From: Nemertoderma westbladi
Lineage: Eukaryota > Xenacoelomorpha > Nemertodermatida > Nemertodermatidae
Length of the DNA stretch: 64,000 nucleotides
Assembly: GCA_032718475.1 (NCBI GenBank)
Contig: JAUCBJ010008313.1
Coordinates: 1 to 64,000, forward strand
Reading direction: 5' to 3'
Numbering within the stretch: position 1 is the first letter of the stretch; each line of letters opens with the position of its first letter. Shown here piece after piece: positions 30,246-41,640 of this stretch. The notes under the pieces are model-generated. The model was not told the DNA's origin, made no database searches, and worked only from the letters and a program-made list of their open reading frames with translations. Both the position numbers and the translations under genes were made by a program.

Positions 30246-30505
30246 ACTCTCTTAATAGTTAGTTGGTTTTTAACAAATACAATACCATAATATTTTCAGG
30301 TGAATCTCTAGGCATGTCACGCGTCATAAACAGAAGAAGGTGCCTATTTACTGTCTACCCATTGTTTCTCTTGTAAAAACTCTACAGTAAATGGTGAAAG
30401 GGGTTGTACATAAACTTATCACGCATTTCTCTACTAACAGAGAATGTATCTCTATGTAATTCTTATCCAACAACCAACCCAATGCTACGGAGCCCCTAAA
30501 GGGAC
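30246..30505. other. Short spacer, no feature
   Basis: Unique sequence between the satellite and the 21-bp subrepeats; no frame of note. Confidence 0.5.
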
Positions 30506-30524
30506 ATGAGAAATTTTTTTTTCG

Positions 30525-30590
30525 CTAACTCGTGCGAACGACTTACTAAGTCGTGCGAACGACATACTAAGTCGTGCGAACGACATACCA
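30525..30590. repeat. Three 21-22-bp subrepeats
   Basis: The word ACTAAGTCGTGCGAACGACA is repeated three times (first copy variant). It looks like the end of a separate small dispersed element rather than part of the Gag that follows. Confidence 0.6.
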
Positions 30591-30591
30591 T

Positions 30592-31545
30592 ACGCCCTAA
30601 TCCAACCTGTCATTTCTGTGGGCAGGTTCACTATTCATCTTCTTGCCATGTTGTCATAGACGCTGCCAGGAGACGCGAAATTTTAAGTGAAAAAGGGAAA
30701 TGCTATAGGTGTATAAATTGAGGACATACAGAATCGCAGTGCACATATTACAGGCCATGCAAAAATTGCAATGGCACAGCACACAACGCTGCGATTGTCC
30801 AAATCAATGTAAATTAACACAATATTCCAGATCACCTGGAGCAGCGGGATCTCTTTTAGTGAAGTCTAATCCAAACGTAAGCACACAGCCATCCGTTGTG
30901 TCTGCCACCAACACAAATGGGACTTCCACGTCTTTGGTTGCACCTTGCTATAAAGAATCGTCCATGAATTACTCACTCCAGTCTGCAACTATTAATGCCT
31001 TCAATTATAATGGGGGGGTCTTTTAATATCAACACATTATTTGACCCCAGTGCTCAACACACATTTATATTACGTGCAATTGCTGAGAAATACCAGCTTC
31101 CAGTTATTGGTGTAGACCAACTGAAAGTTCATTGCTTTGGCAGCGAGAAACCAACATCAGAATGCTATGACGTGGTGGATATTCAATTACAATTACGCAA
31201 TGGAGAAATTGGAACACTCACAGCGAGAGTTACTGACATAATATGTGGTCCAATTACTAACAATGTACCAGAGTCAGTAATTAAATCACGCAAAACCCTC
31301 CAGGAATTAGATTTGGCCGATTCAACCATGTCACATCGAGATCTATTTAATATTGAACTATTAATAGGTGTAGATCAGTATTGGTCCTTGGTCTCAGGAA
31401 CAATAATTCGTGGAGAAGATTCAGAGCCAATTGCCATAGATAGCAGAGTTGGCTGGTTGCTATCTGGACCATCCAACACAGAACAATTTAATGATAAGCT
31501 AGTAATAAGAGATACAAACCTAAATCCAAAACAAGCAGCAAACCT
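30592..31545 (+). pseudogene. BEL-1: Gag zinc knuckles and protease of a BEL/Pao element
   Basis: First segment of a plus-strand BEL/Pao retrotransposon, 5'-truncated. 30600-30830 encodes the BEL/Pao Gag zinc-finger region: CHFCGQVHYSSSCH, then KGKCYRCI with a stop in the second knuckle, then CKNCNGTAHNAA in another frame. 30995-31545 is the aspartic protease with its characteristic tail (LLIGVDQYWSLVSG, SRVGWLLSGPS). The active site reads LFDPSAQHTF where D-S/T-G is needed, so the catalytic triplet is lost. Translation runs in frame up to AACCT at 31541-31545 and continues at 44637 after the BEL-2 insertion. Confidence 0.8.
31541..31545. repeat. Target-site duplication of BEL-2, left
   Basis: AACCT, repeated at 44637-44641. 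BEL-1 reads QAANL up to this point and LLVQASSIGN after the other copy, so the insertion is exact. Confidence 0.88.
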
Positions 31546-32730
31546 TGTTCGCGCTTTCAGACCTTTAGCAGTTTAACCTGCCAAATTTGGATGTCTTCTA
31601 GATTGTAAATCGACTTTAGCCTATAACGAGTATTTGATACACTACATTAGCCGAAGCCAGTCTATGCGCGACCATTCACCCGCTGGATATACCCGGGAGA
31701 CTGGATTCGGAAGCCTAACCTTATTGCGGTGTAGGCCTACTGTATTATTCGACTGATCGTAATATATAATCTCTGACAAATATTATTCACTTTCGGGAAA
31801 TATTAACAGTTCCTTTAGGATGTGGCGCTCTAAATATGTAAACAGAGTTATGACTTAAACTAGACACAACGGGATGGCTATGGATTCACGTATATAGCGC
31901 ATTCTTTAGGAGATGCTTTGTTATCAGTCACAATCATACACATTACTGCACAATGCTGCACACCGATCTGCCGACCTTCGCTAATTTTAGTCACATATAA
32001 AGAGAACAGCAACCGACTCATGTAGTGCCTATGAAATAGCATTAGATTCACTCCAAAACCACTTTAATGTGAGTCGCAACTGTTATATGTAACCGGTCTC
32101 TTACCTTCAGTATATCAAGAAGATTGGGGGTTTTATAATTATTTATCGATATTCCAAATATAATAATATTCCATCAACTGATACAATTAATAACCGACAG
32201 TAAATAGCAGTAAAAATGCGGTGTTTGTAAGATATGAATTTAATTGAGGTGCGTTGGTATGAATTGTTGGTTTGATAACAGATATACGTTTCTATGATTA
32301 AGCCTACTAATGTTAGGCTAAAGCCTGAAATCACAGAAAATTCCAAACCGGTCTTCTGGCATTAGGAAAAAAGGTAAACATTAACCCATAATGCATTGCG
32401 CGATTTCCCGGAGGTTTCTGTACAAAAAGCAGGAGAATCGCTCTGATTGGTTGGCCGAACAAAGAAACAACAGAGAACAAAGAACTAGTTACACGTGTAC
32501 ATATCAGCTGTTAGCTGTCGTCATAGTAACTACACTGTTTCAAGAGGATTTTAGCTTATTGTGACATAGAATTGCTAGTTATGTCCGCTAAAGTACACAT
32601 ACAGAAGAAATGGCTTTTTATGTCCACTAAAACACCGGTACAGTAAGGAAACGGCTTTTTATGTCCGTTAAACCAAATACAGAGTACTTTGCGGGGAAAA
32701 TAACCGGCTAATTCCGCAAAAGCTTTTACA
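31546..32730 (-). repeat. BEL-2 3' LTR
   Basis: Plus-strand reading starts TGTTCGCGCTTTCAG and ends AAAAGCTTTTACA. 99% similar to 43444-44636. A related but clearly diverged LTR is at 62230-63372. Confidence 0.9.
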
Positions 32731-32738
32731 CCGCTCCC
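32731..32738 (-). promoter_or_regulatory. BEL-2 polypurine tract
   Basis: On the minus strand GGGAGCGG abuts the 3' LTR. The same word is next to the related LTR at 63373, which supports a conserved priming role. Confidence 0.6.
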
Positions 32739-32807
32739 AGAAAATGGGATTTAATTTTATAAAATATAAAAATCACAGTTTCTAAAATATAAAAATACTC
32801 TAAACAG

Positions 32808-34080
32808 TTAGTTTTTCTTGCGCGGACGGCGTTTACGCAGTGTTTTGAGGCTAGCAAGAGTCCTTTTCTCTTTGGGGCGAGCCACTTTACTAGGAGGGCT
32901 GTAACTCCTGGGTGAAGGGTGCAATACAATTGCATCAGAAGGTTTAGGATTACGATCGGTGTATCCGTCCATTTCGATATGCTTCTCCTCTCGCTGATTT
33001 TCCTCCGCTTGTCGTTGAAAACATTTGTCCAAACTCCTGGAGAAAGCAGAGCCGCCCAAGTTCGACATCCCCCCAGAGACTCTGGATTTCCTGATCGAAC
33101 TGAGATAAAGCTAATCCGCTCACCGCTTGGACTTGTTGCTACAATTTACGTTTCTCTAAACAATTGTAGGTTCCTTTTCCGATCTTTTGAAGAATAGTGT
33201 GCAACGCGTTTCGTACAACTCTCTCCTCCGCCTCGGTGACAAGTTGTATCGGGTTAAACCGGGACAATGATACGGTTGAATGGTGTTATTAGATGTCCGC
33301 GTCCCAATCCGGCTAGGTAAGATGGGCGAATATTTAGGGAGCCCACAACCGGAGTGCCACCGACTAACTGTTCGGGTAACATTAGATCTTTGAACAGTGA
33401 GTACAGTTCGGGAGGATCCGTGATAATATTAGGATCAAGAGTCTGAGGTCTAACCAGGGAATGAGGAGGTCTGACCGAGTATTCCGGAACTCTGATCATA
33501 GGTTGATTTAAGGATCGTCTGAGTCGAGCGAGCGTAGGTAATACATCGAACAAGTTTCGCTCGAAACTCCAGTAAATATAGCGAGTAAAACCGTGTTTAA
33601 AGCGACGTCTCCGCGGATGTTTATGTCTTTCCGTTTGTTGGTTGGGTCTTGGGCATTCATCGTAATAATACCAAAGACGCACGTCTGGTAGGGGAAACGC
33701 GGGTGATATTTATTCGGTTTTACAACATTTCTCTCAAGAATTCCAAATATACGTTGGAGTTACTGCGTTTATCCGGTTCTTTAACGTCTTCTCTTTCGAG
33801 TCGATTTCGAATAGAATTTTCGCATTCTATTTTCAGTTTATCGTTCCAACTCCGCTGGGTAGGATATTTAAATAGTACCATTTCCCTTTTCGGTGTCGAA
33901 ATCGTCCGTATCGTGTAAATCGATAGAATGGCCGGTAGTTAAGAAGTCCATATACGTACCATTACGATGCGTATAGCGAGCGAGTGAATTTTCTATAGTC
34001 CAACTCACGCGTAAGTTGCTCCTGGGACATTGGCGGTTCGATATAACGACCATCGTACTCCGTAGTAGAGGGACTAGCGT
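32808..34080 (-). pseudogene. BEL-2 accessory module between pol and 3' LTR
   Basis: Protein-like stretches on the minus strand, linked by frameshifts. ~34060-33950: EPPMSQEQLTRELDYRKFT. ~33960-33870: NGTYMDFLTTGHSIDLHDTD. ~33870-33730: SNSNVYLEFLREML. 33682-33254: PEYSVRPPHSLVRPQTLDPN and PVVGSLNIRPSYLAGLGRG. 33068-32808: a basic tail with SDAIVLHPSPRSYSPPSKVA and ending RKRRPRKKN. I do not recognise a family. The last 41 codons before the extreme tail are identical in protein to the module at 63450. There is no signal peptide or membrane segment of the kind an envelope protein would show in what can be read. The breaks make this copy non-functional upstream, while the C-terminal part remains open. 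Confidence 0.55.
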
Positions 34081-34089
34081 CACCGCGTA

Positions 34090-35800
34090 TTAATCTATCA
34101 ACAAACGCTTATAAAGGTAGAGTATATAGCTCCCTGATACCAAGATCATCTTCTATCAACTCAGTCATATCTGCTGTATGAGTTTATCAATATTATAATG
34201 AGTTTATATTTAGGCTAGCGGGCGTCGCTGCCTACCCCTCTCTGCCCCCGGACAGTGCAAGATCCTCAGCGCCTATGTGCCATCGCCGCTGTGTTTTCGC
34301 CAACGTAGTAGCTACACAACGACAACGACAACCAGCACAAGTCATTCCACTGTCCTGTCCATCCCAAAGGCTTAGATTTACTTCAGGTTTTTGCGGCAGA
34401 GTTAGGGCTACTTTCACAATTGCGACTCGCTACTGTAAACACACTTTAGTAGTAACATTCACCTATAAACCCACAAATTCCACACAACTGTCACAAACCG
34501 CACACATTCAGGCCATTTGTCCGTTAGTCAGTGCCTTCCAGAATGTCACGTTATTATTATGTATCCTTGGATACTAGCAGTGTGCTATTTATTCCCTATG
34601 CTATTCAATGGGCAAGCCTTTATTGTTCTTTTAACTCACTTCTAATTCTAGTGTGGTTGTTGCCATGGTGACATTATGGAAAGCTAGCGGTAGAATTAGG
34701 GTAATTCTCATGCATACAGATCTGGGATGCTATTTAATAGTAATTCTTTAATTGTCAATATTCATATTTATACATGATTTTATGAATTTTATCGGCTATT
34801 GACTATATATTGGAGATTCTCGCACACTAATACACTTAATAGGGTGAATCTCCGCTCCCATGATCTATTAATTTATGAAATTTTGGGAATGTTATAAATT
34901 GTATAAAATGCCAATTTATCAAATTCATTAAAATATGAATTTAAATTTATTCCCTTAAATTTTATTATTTAATATTAAATAGACACAATTTTATTCCAGA
35001 ACATGTCTGGGGACTGGGATCCTTGATTCTAGGAAATTGGTCTTTTTAAGAATATCGGTAAGTGCTAGATATCTTAATAGACTAGAATTTTAAAGGATCT
35101 AAAATTTGACAGATTTTATAAATATTAATAGTTAATATTTAGGATGGGCACCAGTTTATTCCAGAACTTGTCTGGGGACGTTAACCACTGATTCTAGAAT
35201 TTTGTCTTTCAAGTATATCGGTGGGTGCCGCGATATCTTAATCTACTAGAATTACAGATGGTCAAAGGGTTTAACAGATTTATTTTGCGTTGTACGCTAC
35301 TGTTAAAGGGACATCACGCTACTATATGTATTATTTAATATACGGTATGAGAGCAATATCGCACGAAGCAATGTCAGTGAGAAGAGGCAAGTCGTTTCCA
35401 AGGTCTACCCAGAGCTTGGTTTAGCCGAGACACGAGGATCTGAATTTTGCATTCCTAATACTCTACTTACCAATAATACTTGAATATAGTAGGAGCTTTA
35501 TTGTACTTTAATAAGTACGGATATTTCATCTTACTGTAGTCACGTATTTATAATGTAATACGGACAGTAAGGAAAGAGAAAAAGAATTATTTCTCGCCGT
35601 CGCACTAAATATATAATATATAAGTAATTAAGTAATAAACGCGAATATATATGGCACTAATTCTACTAAATATTCGCTAAAATAACATTCTACTAAATAG
35701 AAATTAAAGAAAACGATTATAATAAAATTACATAATAATACATACATAAATATAAAATAATAAAAACAAATATAAAATAATATAGTCACACACCCAATCC
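34090..35800. other. BEL-2 AT-rich spacer with a tandem duplication
   Basis: No coding signal. A ~166-bp segment containing TTTATTCCAGAAC and TCTGGGGAC is present twice (starting near 34990 and 35155) at moderate similarity. An X-box palindrome GTTGCCATGGTGAC lies at 34659-34672. Confidence 0.6.
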
Positions 35801-35808
35801 AGACGCTG

Positions 35809-37191
35809 TTACGTTGGGGAGTCCCTAGATGTTTGTTGGATTAGGGAGGTGGTCGTGGGAAGAGTATCTTGCCTTCCATAGTTTCCAGACAGTTCTCGGT
35901 CTCGTTCCAGTAAACATAAACGACAAACTGGGCGATTGAGCTGCTGTGTCTCGAAGACAATTCCAGGTTTCCTCTTCGTCCTGGAATAGTGACGATAGAA
36001 ACATCGCTTCAAATACACGACGGCCTTACAAAGCCGATTCCAGGATCTATAGTGGTCCATCGCTCCCGGCAGGAGAGGTGAGAGTCCCGGCGAACCGTCT
36101 GGTGTTCCAGATCTCCAGTCTCTCTCTCTGATCTCCACAACAGATCGGTTCGTGGTGGGAGAGTTTAGATCCACAGCGTCGCCCCTGGCAATGTGTAGTA
36201 CAGACAGATCTATCACGGGTTTAAATAACCTTGATTTACTCGTCCGGGTTTTAGGTTTGACTTTCTCCGCTCCCTTGGCTTGTCTAATCTCAGCTGTGGT
36301 AAGATGGGGAGGCCATTCATCTTCTTCACTTAGGAAGTCGGGTCCACCTAACCAGTCTGGAGTATCTGTCAGTTCTTGAGGAGTTGCTCCTCTGGAAGCG
36401 ATGTCGGCTAGATTAATCGGCTCGGGGCAATGTCTCCATTGATCTACATTGGAGTTAATATCGTCATTATCTGAGGAGTATGGTGTTCCCTCAGTTGGAT
36501 CGTCTACCTCACTGCTCTCCACTTCCCATTCCCTTACTTGGTATACCTGTTCTTTTGGTAACCTTTCTATGAGAGTTCTACGGGAAGGGCCAGTAAAGTA
36601 CCAACCCACTCTAGTTCTTCCCGCATAGGCTTGTAGTGGTTGCGGTTGAGCAGGCCGTTTCTCCAATGTCTCGAGCGCCTCATGCGCATTTTGACCGATG
36701 AGTATTTGCACTCCAGGGTAATCTGTGTTGAATCTAGGTATATCAAGCTGCTGGGTGAAATCGTCCTCATCCCAGTTATAAGGTTCTACTTGGCTGGTAG
36801 CGAAGTTCTTTATCGCCACCATTTTTACTGACCTTATGCTGTGTTCTCCTAGTTCATCCTGGGGGGTGGACAACGCACCTACATAATAATCCGCTATTAC
36901 TGTAGATTTCCAAACCTGCATAATTCCTGACATGTTTAACTTAGTTCGGAACTTGGGTTGCCCAGCAAAGATGTCTTCGGCTAGTTCTTTGTCGATGAAT
37001 GTTCCTGTGCTACCGGAGTCAAGGAGGGCGTTAACTATATAACTCCTTTTAGGTCCGTGGACCCTCAACTGCACTCGCTTGCGTCCTTCTGGGCTCCTCC
37101 CCGAGGCGCACCCACGAGGCGGACGCTGTCCCACCACCCTTGGGGCCAGTCTGACTCCGTTTTTATCAGACCGGGCCGGAGGGTAGCCCAA
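35809..37191 (-). CDS. BEL-2 deleted Pol: protease joined to RNase H and integrase remnants
   Basis: A 460-codon uninterrupted frame. Residues ~40-220 are a BEL/Pao protease with intact active site ALLDSGSTGTFID and the typical PGVQILIGQNAHEAL and RTRVGWYFTGPS. Near residue 260 the frame jumps to the very end of RNase H (HCPEPINLADIASRGATPQE, then WLGGPDFLSEE). It next passes a short pre-integrase segment (SSWNRLCKAVVYLK-like). Then it jumps to the C-terminal end of integrase (NRPVCRLCLLERDRE). RT and the integrase core, about 800 residues, are missing, yet both junctions preserve the frame. The upstream end (37191-37080) is low-confidence coding. Confidence 0.75.
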   Translation of the reverse strand: MGYPPARSDKNGVRLAPRVVGQRPPRGCASGRSPEGRKRVQLRVHGPKRSYIVNALLDSGSTGTFIDKELAEDIFAGQPKFRTKLNMSGIMQVWKSTVIADYYVGALSTPQDELGEHSIRSVKMVAIKNFATSQVEPYNWDEDDFTQQLDIPRFNTDYPGVQILIGQNAHEALETLEKRPAQPQPLQAYAGRTRVGWYFTGPSRRTLIERLPKEQVYQVREWEVESSEVDDPTEGTPYSSDNDDINSNVDQWRHCPEPINLADIASRGATPQELTDTPDWLGGPDFLSEEDEWPPHLTTAEIRQAKGAEKVKPKTRTSKSRLFKPVIDLSVLHIARGDAVDLNSPTTNRSVVEIRERDWRSGTPDGSPGLSPLLPGAMDHYRSWNRLCKAVVYLKRCFYRHYSRTKRKPGIVFETQQLNRPVCRLCLLERDRELSGNYGRQDTLPTTTSLIQQTSRDSPT

Positions 37192-38352
37192 TGCTTCCCG
37201 GTTTCAATTTTCAATCCCCCGATCACACCGGCACAGCTCGTCGGTGTAGCCAGATGGTCGGCTACTGTCAACTTACTGTGGCCTGACTGTACATTGAGCC
37301 AACTCAGAGAGTCAACCGGCGGGTGGACCAGTCGATAGCGATCGAGCATCAAGGTCGCCCTTGAGCCAAACCGACGGTCTTGTCCCAAATGGGCTTGCGC
37401 TACCCACATGGAATATTGACATGTTTTCACCCGCCTCGCCGGCAGTATTAAGGGGAAGTCGGTTCCACAATAATACTGACTAGCTCGAAAGCTAAGAACA
37501 AGTCACCACTTACTATTCACTGTACACGTGTACTCAACAGATGTTCACAATATCAAGTACACTACGGTAAACACAAAATCTGACACATACCATGCCCACA
37601 CGGAGGACATAATCGGGAAAGACAAAATCGGGGACAAAATCAGAGGGGACAAAATTGTATCGACTGTTAAAAGAGTCGAGAGTACCTTATTTTGCCGTCA
37701 GGGCAAAATAACTTTGTGTGTACAAAGTATGCTGGGGCGCAGTAAAGATATGGTCCTACTAATAACCAGCGGCGACTGAACTAACTGGTAAGGTTTCCCA
37801 CACTCACTCGCAGTGGCCATACATACACTCACGTATACCACGTACCCACAGCAACAGAAAACTCAAGCAAACTGCTACTGATCGTCCACACGCAAACCAC
37901 AGATTCCAGAGTATCATTCACTCGGACCACACTACGACACCAACCCCTCCTTGCAGCCGATATTCCGGGTGCCACCTCCATTCCAATAGTAGTGCCAACA
38001 GAATCATCAGAAACCTGCCCATTCTGATGCAACACTTCCATTCCAATAGTGCTACCCTGGGAAAAGACACGTTTTGGCAACCGATCGGAGACAGTAAAGT
38101 GTCTGGTCAACTCATACATACCAAACATAGACCTACCACATAAACCACATAGACCACAGATCACACTAAGCCACCACCCCTACTGTGTACAGGACTAGCA
38201 GTACGGCAACAGGCCGACTAGATGGTACCACGGCACCATGTTAATTCATGGTTCGCTAGACACGAGGGCCTTCAGTATCTCCCTTGCACTTAGAATAGAT
38301 TTAACGTGCCCCCAGACCCTCACGAGTCCGCCGCCGCCTGTTTCCCGCACCC
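37192..38352. other. Gap between BEL-2 gag and protease
   Basis: About 1.16 kb without convincing coding sequence, where BEL-3 has gag and protease in one continuous frame. The word TCCATTCCAATAGT occurs twice about 60 bp apart (near 37977 and 38037). It may be an insertion or a diverged non-coding leader for protease; the evidence does not decide. Confidence 0.5.
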
Positions 38353-41123
38353 CTATAGAGACCTCACCTCTTTAGGTACGGGAAATTCTCGGATTCCTAC
38401 ATTGGAAGTTGGCGCTTTCCAAGATGGTTGTTGGTCAGAATTAGTTAGGGGGAGCTCGCTGTCGGTGTCCCTTTCATACGTAAGTGCTCGATACACTGCG
38501 GTATTTATCAGGTAACAGGATTCGTTTTCGTCGGAGAATTCGTCCGTATAGAATCCTTCCATCTCAGATCTTTGGTCAGTGTCGTTCACATCACTGAATT
38601 GGACATGTAGTTCGGACTCACTTACATGACTCGGGCTGTTTCGCTCGAATTCAGTGTGCAACAAGATATGATGTTTCGCACCGCACTTTGCACACCTTGC
38701 GTCGGAGTAACAGGTTCGCCGTTGGTGTCCTTGTCTGAGGCAATTATAACACAACCGCTTATCCCACATGACTTCCCGTCTATCCTTTAATGATTTCCTT
38801 AGAAATTCATCGCACACATTCAAACGGTGGGGCCCGTCACACAGCGCACATTTCGGTTTGATGTTACTTACCTTATTTTGAGTAACGTTGTGCACACTCG
38901 TTCTTTCTTCGGGCTTTCTTACCTGAATTCTCTTAGGAGACGTAGGAGGAGTTTTTCTTACCTGTTCTCTCCTGTCATTGGTTCGAGACTTGAATTTACT
39001 TACGTCTTTAGGCGTTTTGTTGACATAATAAGATCTTTCAGTGTCTTTCCCACTGTCTTCTCCTTGAGAAGCCTGGCTTTCGCCGTCGTCGGTATAACAC
39101 ACTAGTGTTACTTTTCTCCTAGAAACGGGTTTCTCACTTACCTTGTTTTCCGGTGTCTTCTCTCTGGACTGCTTTAGGAGTTGTAATTTCACTTCTCCAT
39201 CCAAGAATGACATGAGATCAGCCATGGTAGGGTCTCGTCGTTGTTGTTCCATCATATATAACACTTTCTTATCCCAGCGTGTACCTACTCCACCCTTCGG
39301 TAAAGTAGAGGCCACGGCTCCAATAACCATAGAACTCTGATATTCATGAGACTTACCTAGCCAATCTAATTGTCTACAGATCTCCTGAATCTCATCGGAA
39401 AACTCTATAATCCCGCTGCTAATGAATTTTCGGGGCGCTACCAATTTTGAATACAAATATTTAGCTATGTTATTCCTATTACCATACCTGATGTTTAGGG
39501 TATCCCAAACTTGTCTTAATCCATCTGGATGTCTAATAAACTTTAACGCCATTAACTTGGGAGATCCTTCCAAGCACTCGATGAGGAATCTAAGTTTCTC
39601 TCCGTTAGATAGCACAGAGTTCTGTATGTTATCTTTGTAATACTCATTAAAAGGTAACCATTTCATCTCATCTCCATTGAACTTGACGATCTCTCCCACC
39701 TTTACCGCTTGACGGGCTTCGGTTCTAGCCATTTGACGCGTAAAACTTTCTTGGGCCATCGTGTTATTTAATATCGAGTTATTGGTATATAAATTTCTCG
39801 GATTATTATCAAGTCTATATGGAATATCATTGTCAACAGGTTTATAATTACCCTTAATAGGGTTTACTATAGGAGTTTCCACTTCGCTAGCAGTATAGAT
39901 GCGTGTAGGCTCCACACCTTGCGCATGAAATACTTCAGACCTAACAGGTTGACACATTGTTACAGGGGGTGGTGGTATACCCCTTTGTGTATTTACTAAT
40001 TTATCGCGTTCTAACGCGATACTTTGCTGCACTTCTTGCAACTCTAACCTACTTTCCCTTACTGTGCCCTTGAACTGCTGAACAGTTCCTTCCATCTCCT
40101 GGACCTGCTGAGAGGAGCACTTGCGGTGTTCCCTCAACTGCCCGAGCAGGAGACCCATCTCCCGTCGTCCCTCATCTACCCACTCGACCGCCGAAGCGGG
40201 AGGCGCTAACGTAGTAGCGGGCGGACGAGGGACAACGGGCGACAAATCATTAATTTTTCGCTCGGAGTCCAGGACATGAACATTTTCAGGGGTGGTTCTG
40301 TTGGGCACAGGTAGTTTCATGCTGTGCAAAGGGAATTTAGAGGTAGGTTCTGGGAGTACAGGTGTCTCTATCACCGAAGGGGTGGCTTCGAGAACAGGCC
40401 TAATTATTTCAGGTTCATCTACTATAGTAGGGAGTCTTTCTAATCTAATAATTTGGTCTGTGGGTTCTGTACTACCTAAGTCTACACTATCCAGTTGCAT
40501 TTTCACCTCAGGAGGTAACGTCCGCTTGAGCATCCGTCTATGTCCGCTTGAACGAGATTTATTACCTCTACCTTCGGGATCTCTCATATCACCTTCATCG
40601 GAGGAGGCAAATCCCTGTCTTCTGGAAGTATATCGACTCAGTAACCGTATCTGAGCTATAACCATAGCTGTCCTTTGTTTCTTCAAGTATTCTTGTTCCG
40701 CCTGAAGTTTTTCCAGCTCTAGTTGGGTGGTCTCTTCAGATGCTCTTAGTTCTGCTTCTGCCGCTGCCGCTTTTCTTTCCGCTTCTATTGCTGCAGCTGC
40801 CGCTTTTCTTTCCGCTTCTGCCGCTGCAGCTGCCGCTTTTTTTCAGCCTCTGCCGCTGCAGCTGCCAATTTTCTATCAGCCGCTGCCGCTTTCCTTTCAG
40901 ATTCTATTTGCCGTTGCTTTAATTGTCTATCCTTAATTAGCCTAGGGTCTGACACTACTACTGAAGGGATGACCTTTCCTACAGTAGGGGACTTGGACTT
41001 TGGTCTGGGATGTTCTATACTTTGATCTTGGTCACAGATCCTTTCAAGACACTGTCCAAGTCTAAGACTCATTCTAACACCTTCCAAAAGACTATCTGAC
41101 AGTGCCCGTTTTGTGTCAGACAT
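38353..41123 (-). CDS. BEL-2 Gag with coiled coil, capsid domain and zinc knuckles
   Basis: Two overlapping frames: 41123-40785 (N-terminus, MSDTKRALSDSLLEGVRMSL) and 40686-38353, which is open upstream to about 40840. They join within an Ala/Glu/Lys/Arg-rich coiled coil (AAAAEAERKAAAAAIEAERK-type) at a run of seven A on the coding strand (40843-40837). The main frame holds the BEL/Pao Gag domain (VKFNGDEMKWLPFNEYYKDN, LRFLIECLEGSPKLMAL, LDWLGKSHEYQ). It also holds the zinc-finger region CALCDGPHRLNVC, RLCYNCLRQGHQRRTC and CAKCGAKHHILLH. It is intact apart from the A7 shift, which could be a slippage site or a simple mutation. Gag forms the particle in the cytoplasm. Confidence 0.82.
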
Positions 41124-41264
41124 GTTGGTTTGTACAGTTGAATGCCTACTGCTATATTACAGTTAAAGCAAGTCTAGTAATTCAGTATCAACTGTTAGCC
41201 TAGTAATTAATTACCGATATTGTTACTCAGTGTAACGTGATATATATATATAATATATTAGAAT

Positions 41265-41640
41265 ACCGGTATGCTTATAATATATATATAAGTATTATTA
41301 CAGACTAGATTTGTCACAGAATACCGGTATATAATTTCAGCGCAAATATATATAAATATATAATAGGCCTATCGTGAATACCGGTATACAGCTTACACTT
41401 ATAGTATATATAAGTATAATTATTACAGACTAGGTTTGTCACAGAATACCGGTATAATTTCAGCCTAAATTTATAAATATAGAATAGGCCTATCGTGAAT
41501 ACCGGTATGCAACTTACACTTATAGTATATATAAGTATAATTATGGACTATAATTAATTACAGAATACCGGTATAATTTCAGCCTGAATTTATAAAAATA
41601 AATATAATAAGCCTATTGTAAATACCGGTATGTCAATTAT
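41265..41640. repeat. ~120-bp tandem repeats in BEL-2 leader
   Basis: About three units, each with AGAATACCGGTAT, an ATTTCAGC(C/G) patch, TAGGCCTAT and a TATATAAGTATAATTA stretch. Located between the 5' LTR and gag. Confidence 0.8.

Noticed and set aside
32143-32346. 67-codon frame with a hydrophobic segment, identical in both BEL-2 LTRs (also 44041-44244)
   Set aside because: The two LTRs are copies of one sequence, and the related LTR at 62230 does not preserve the frame.
32808-34080. Envelope gene in the BEL-2 accessory module
   Set aside because: No signal peptide, cysteine pattern or membrane anchor is visible; position alone is not enough.
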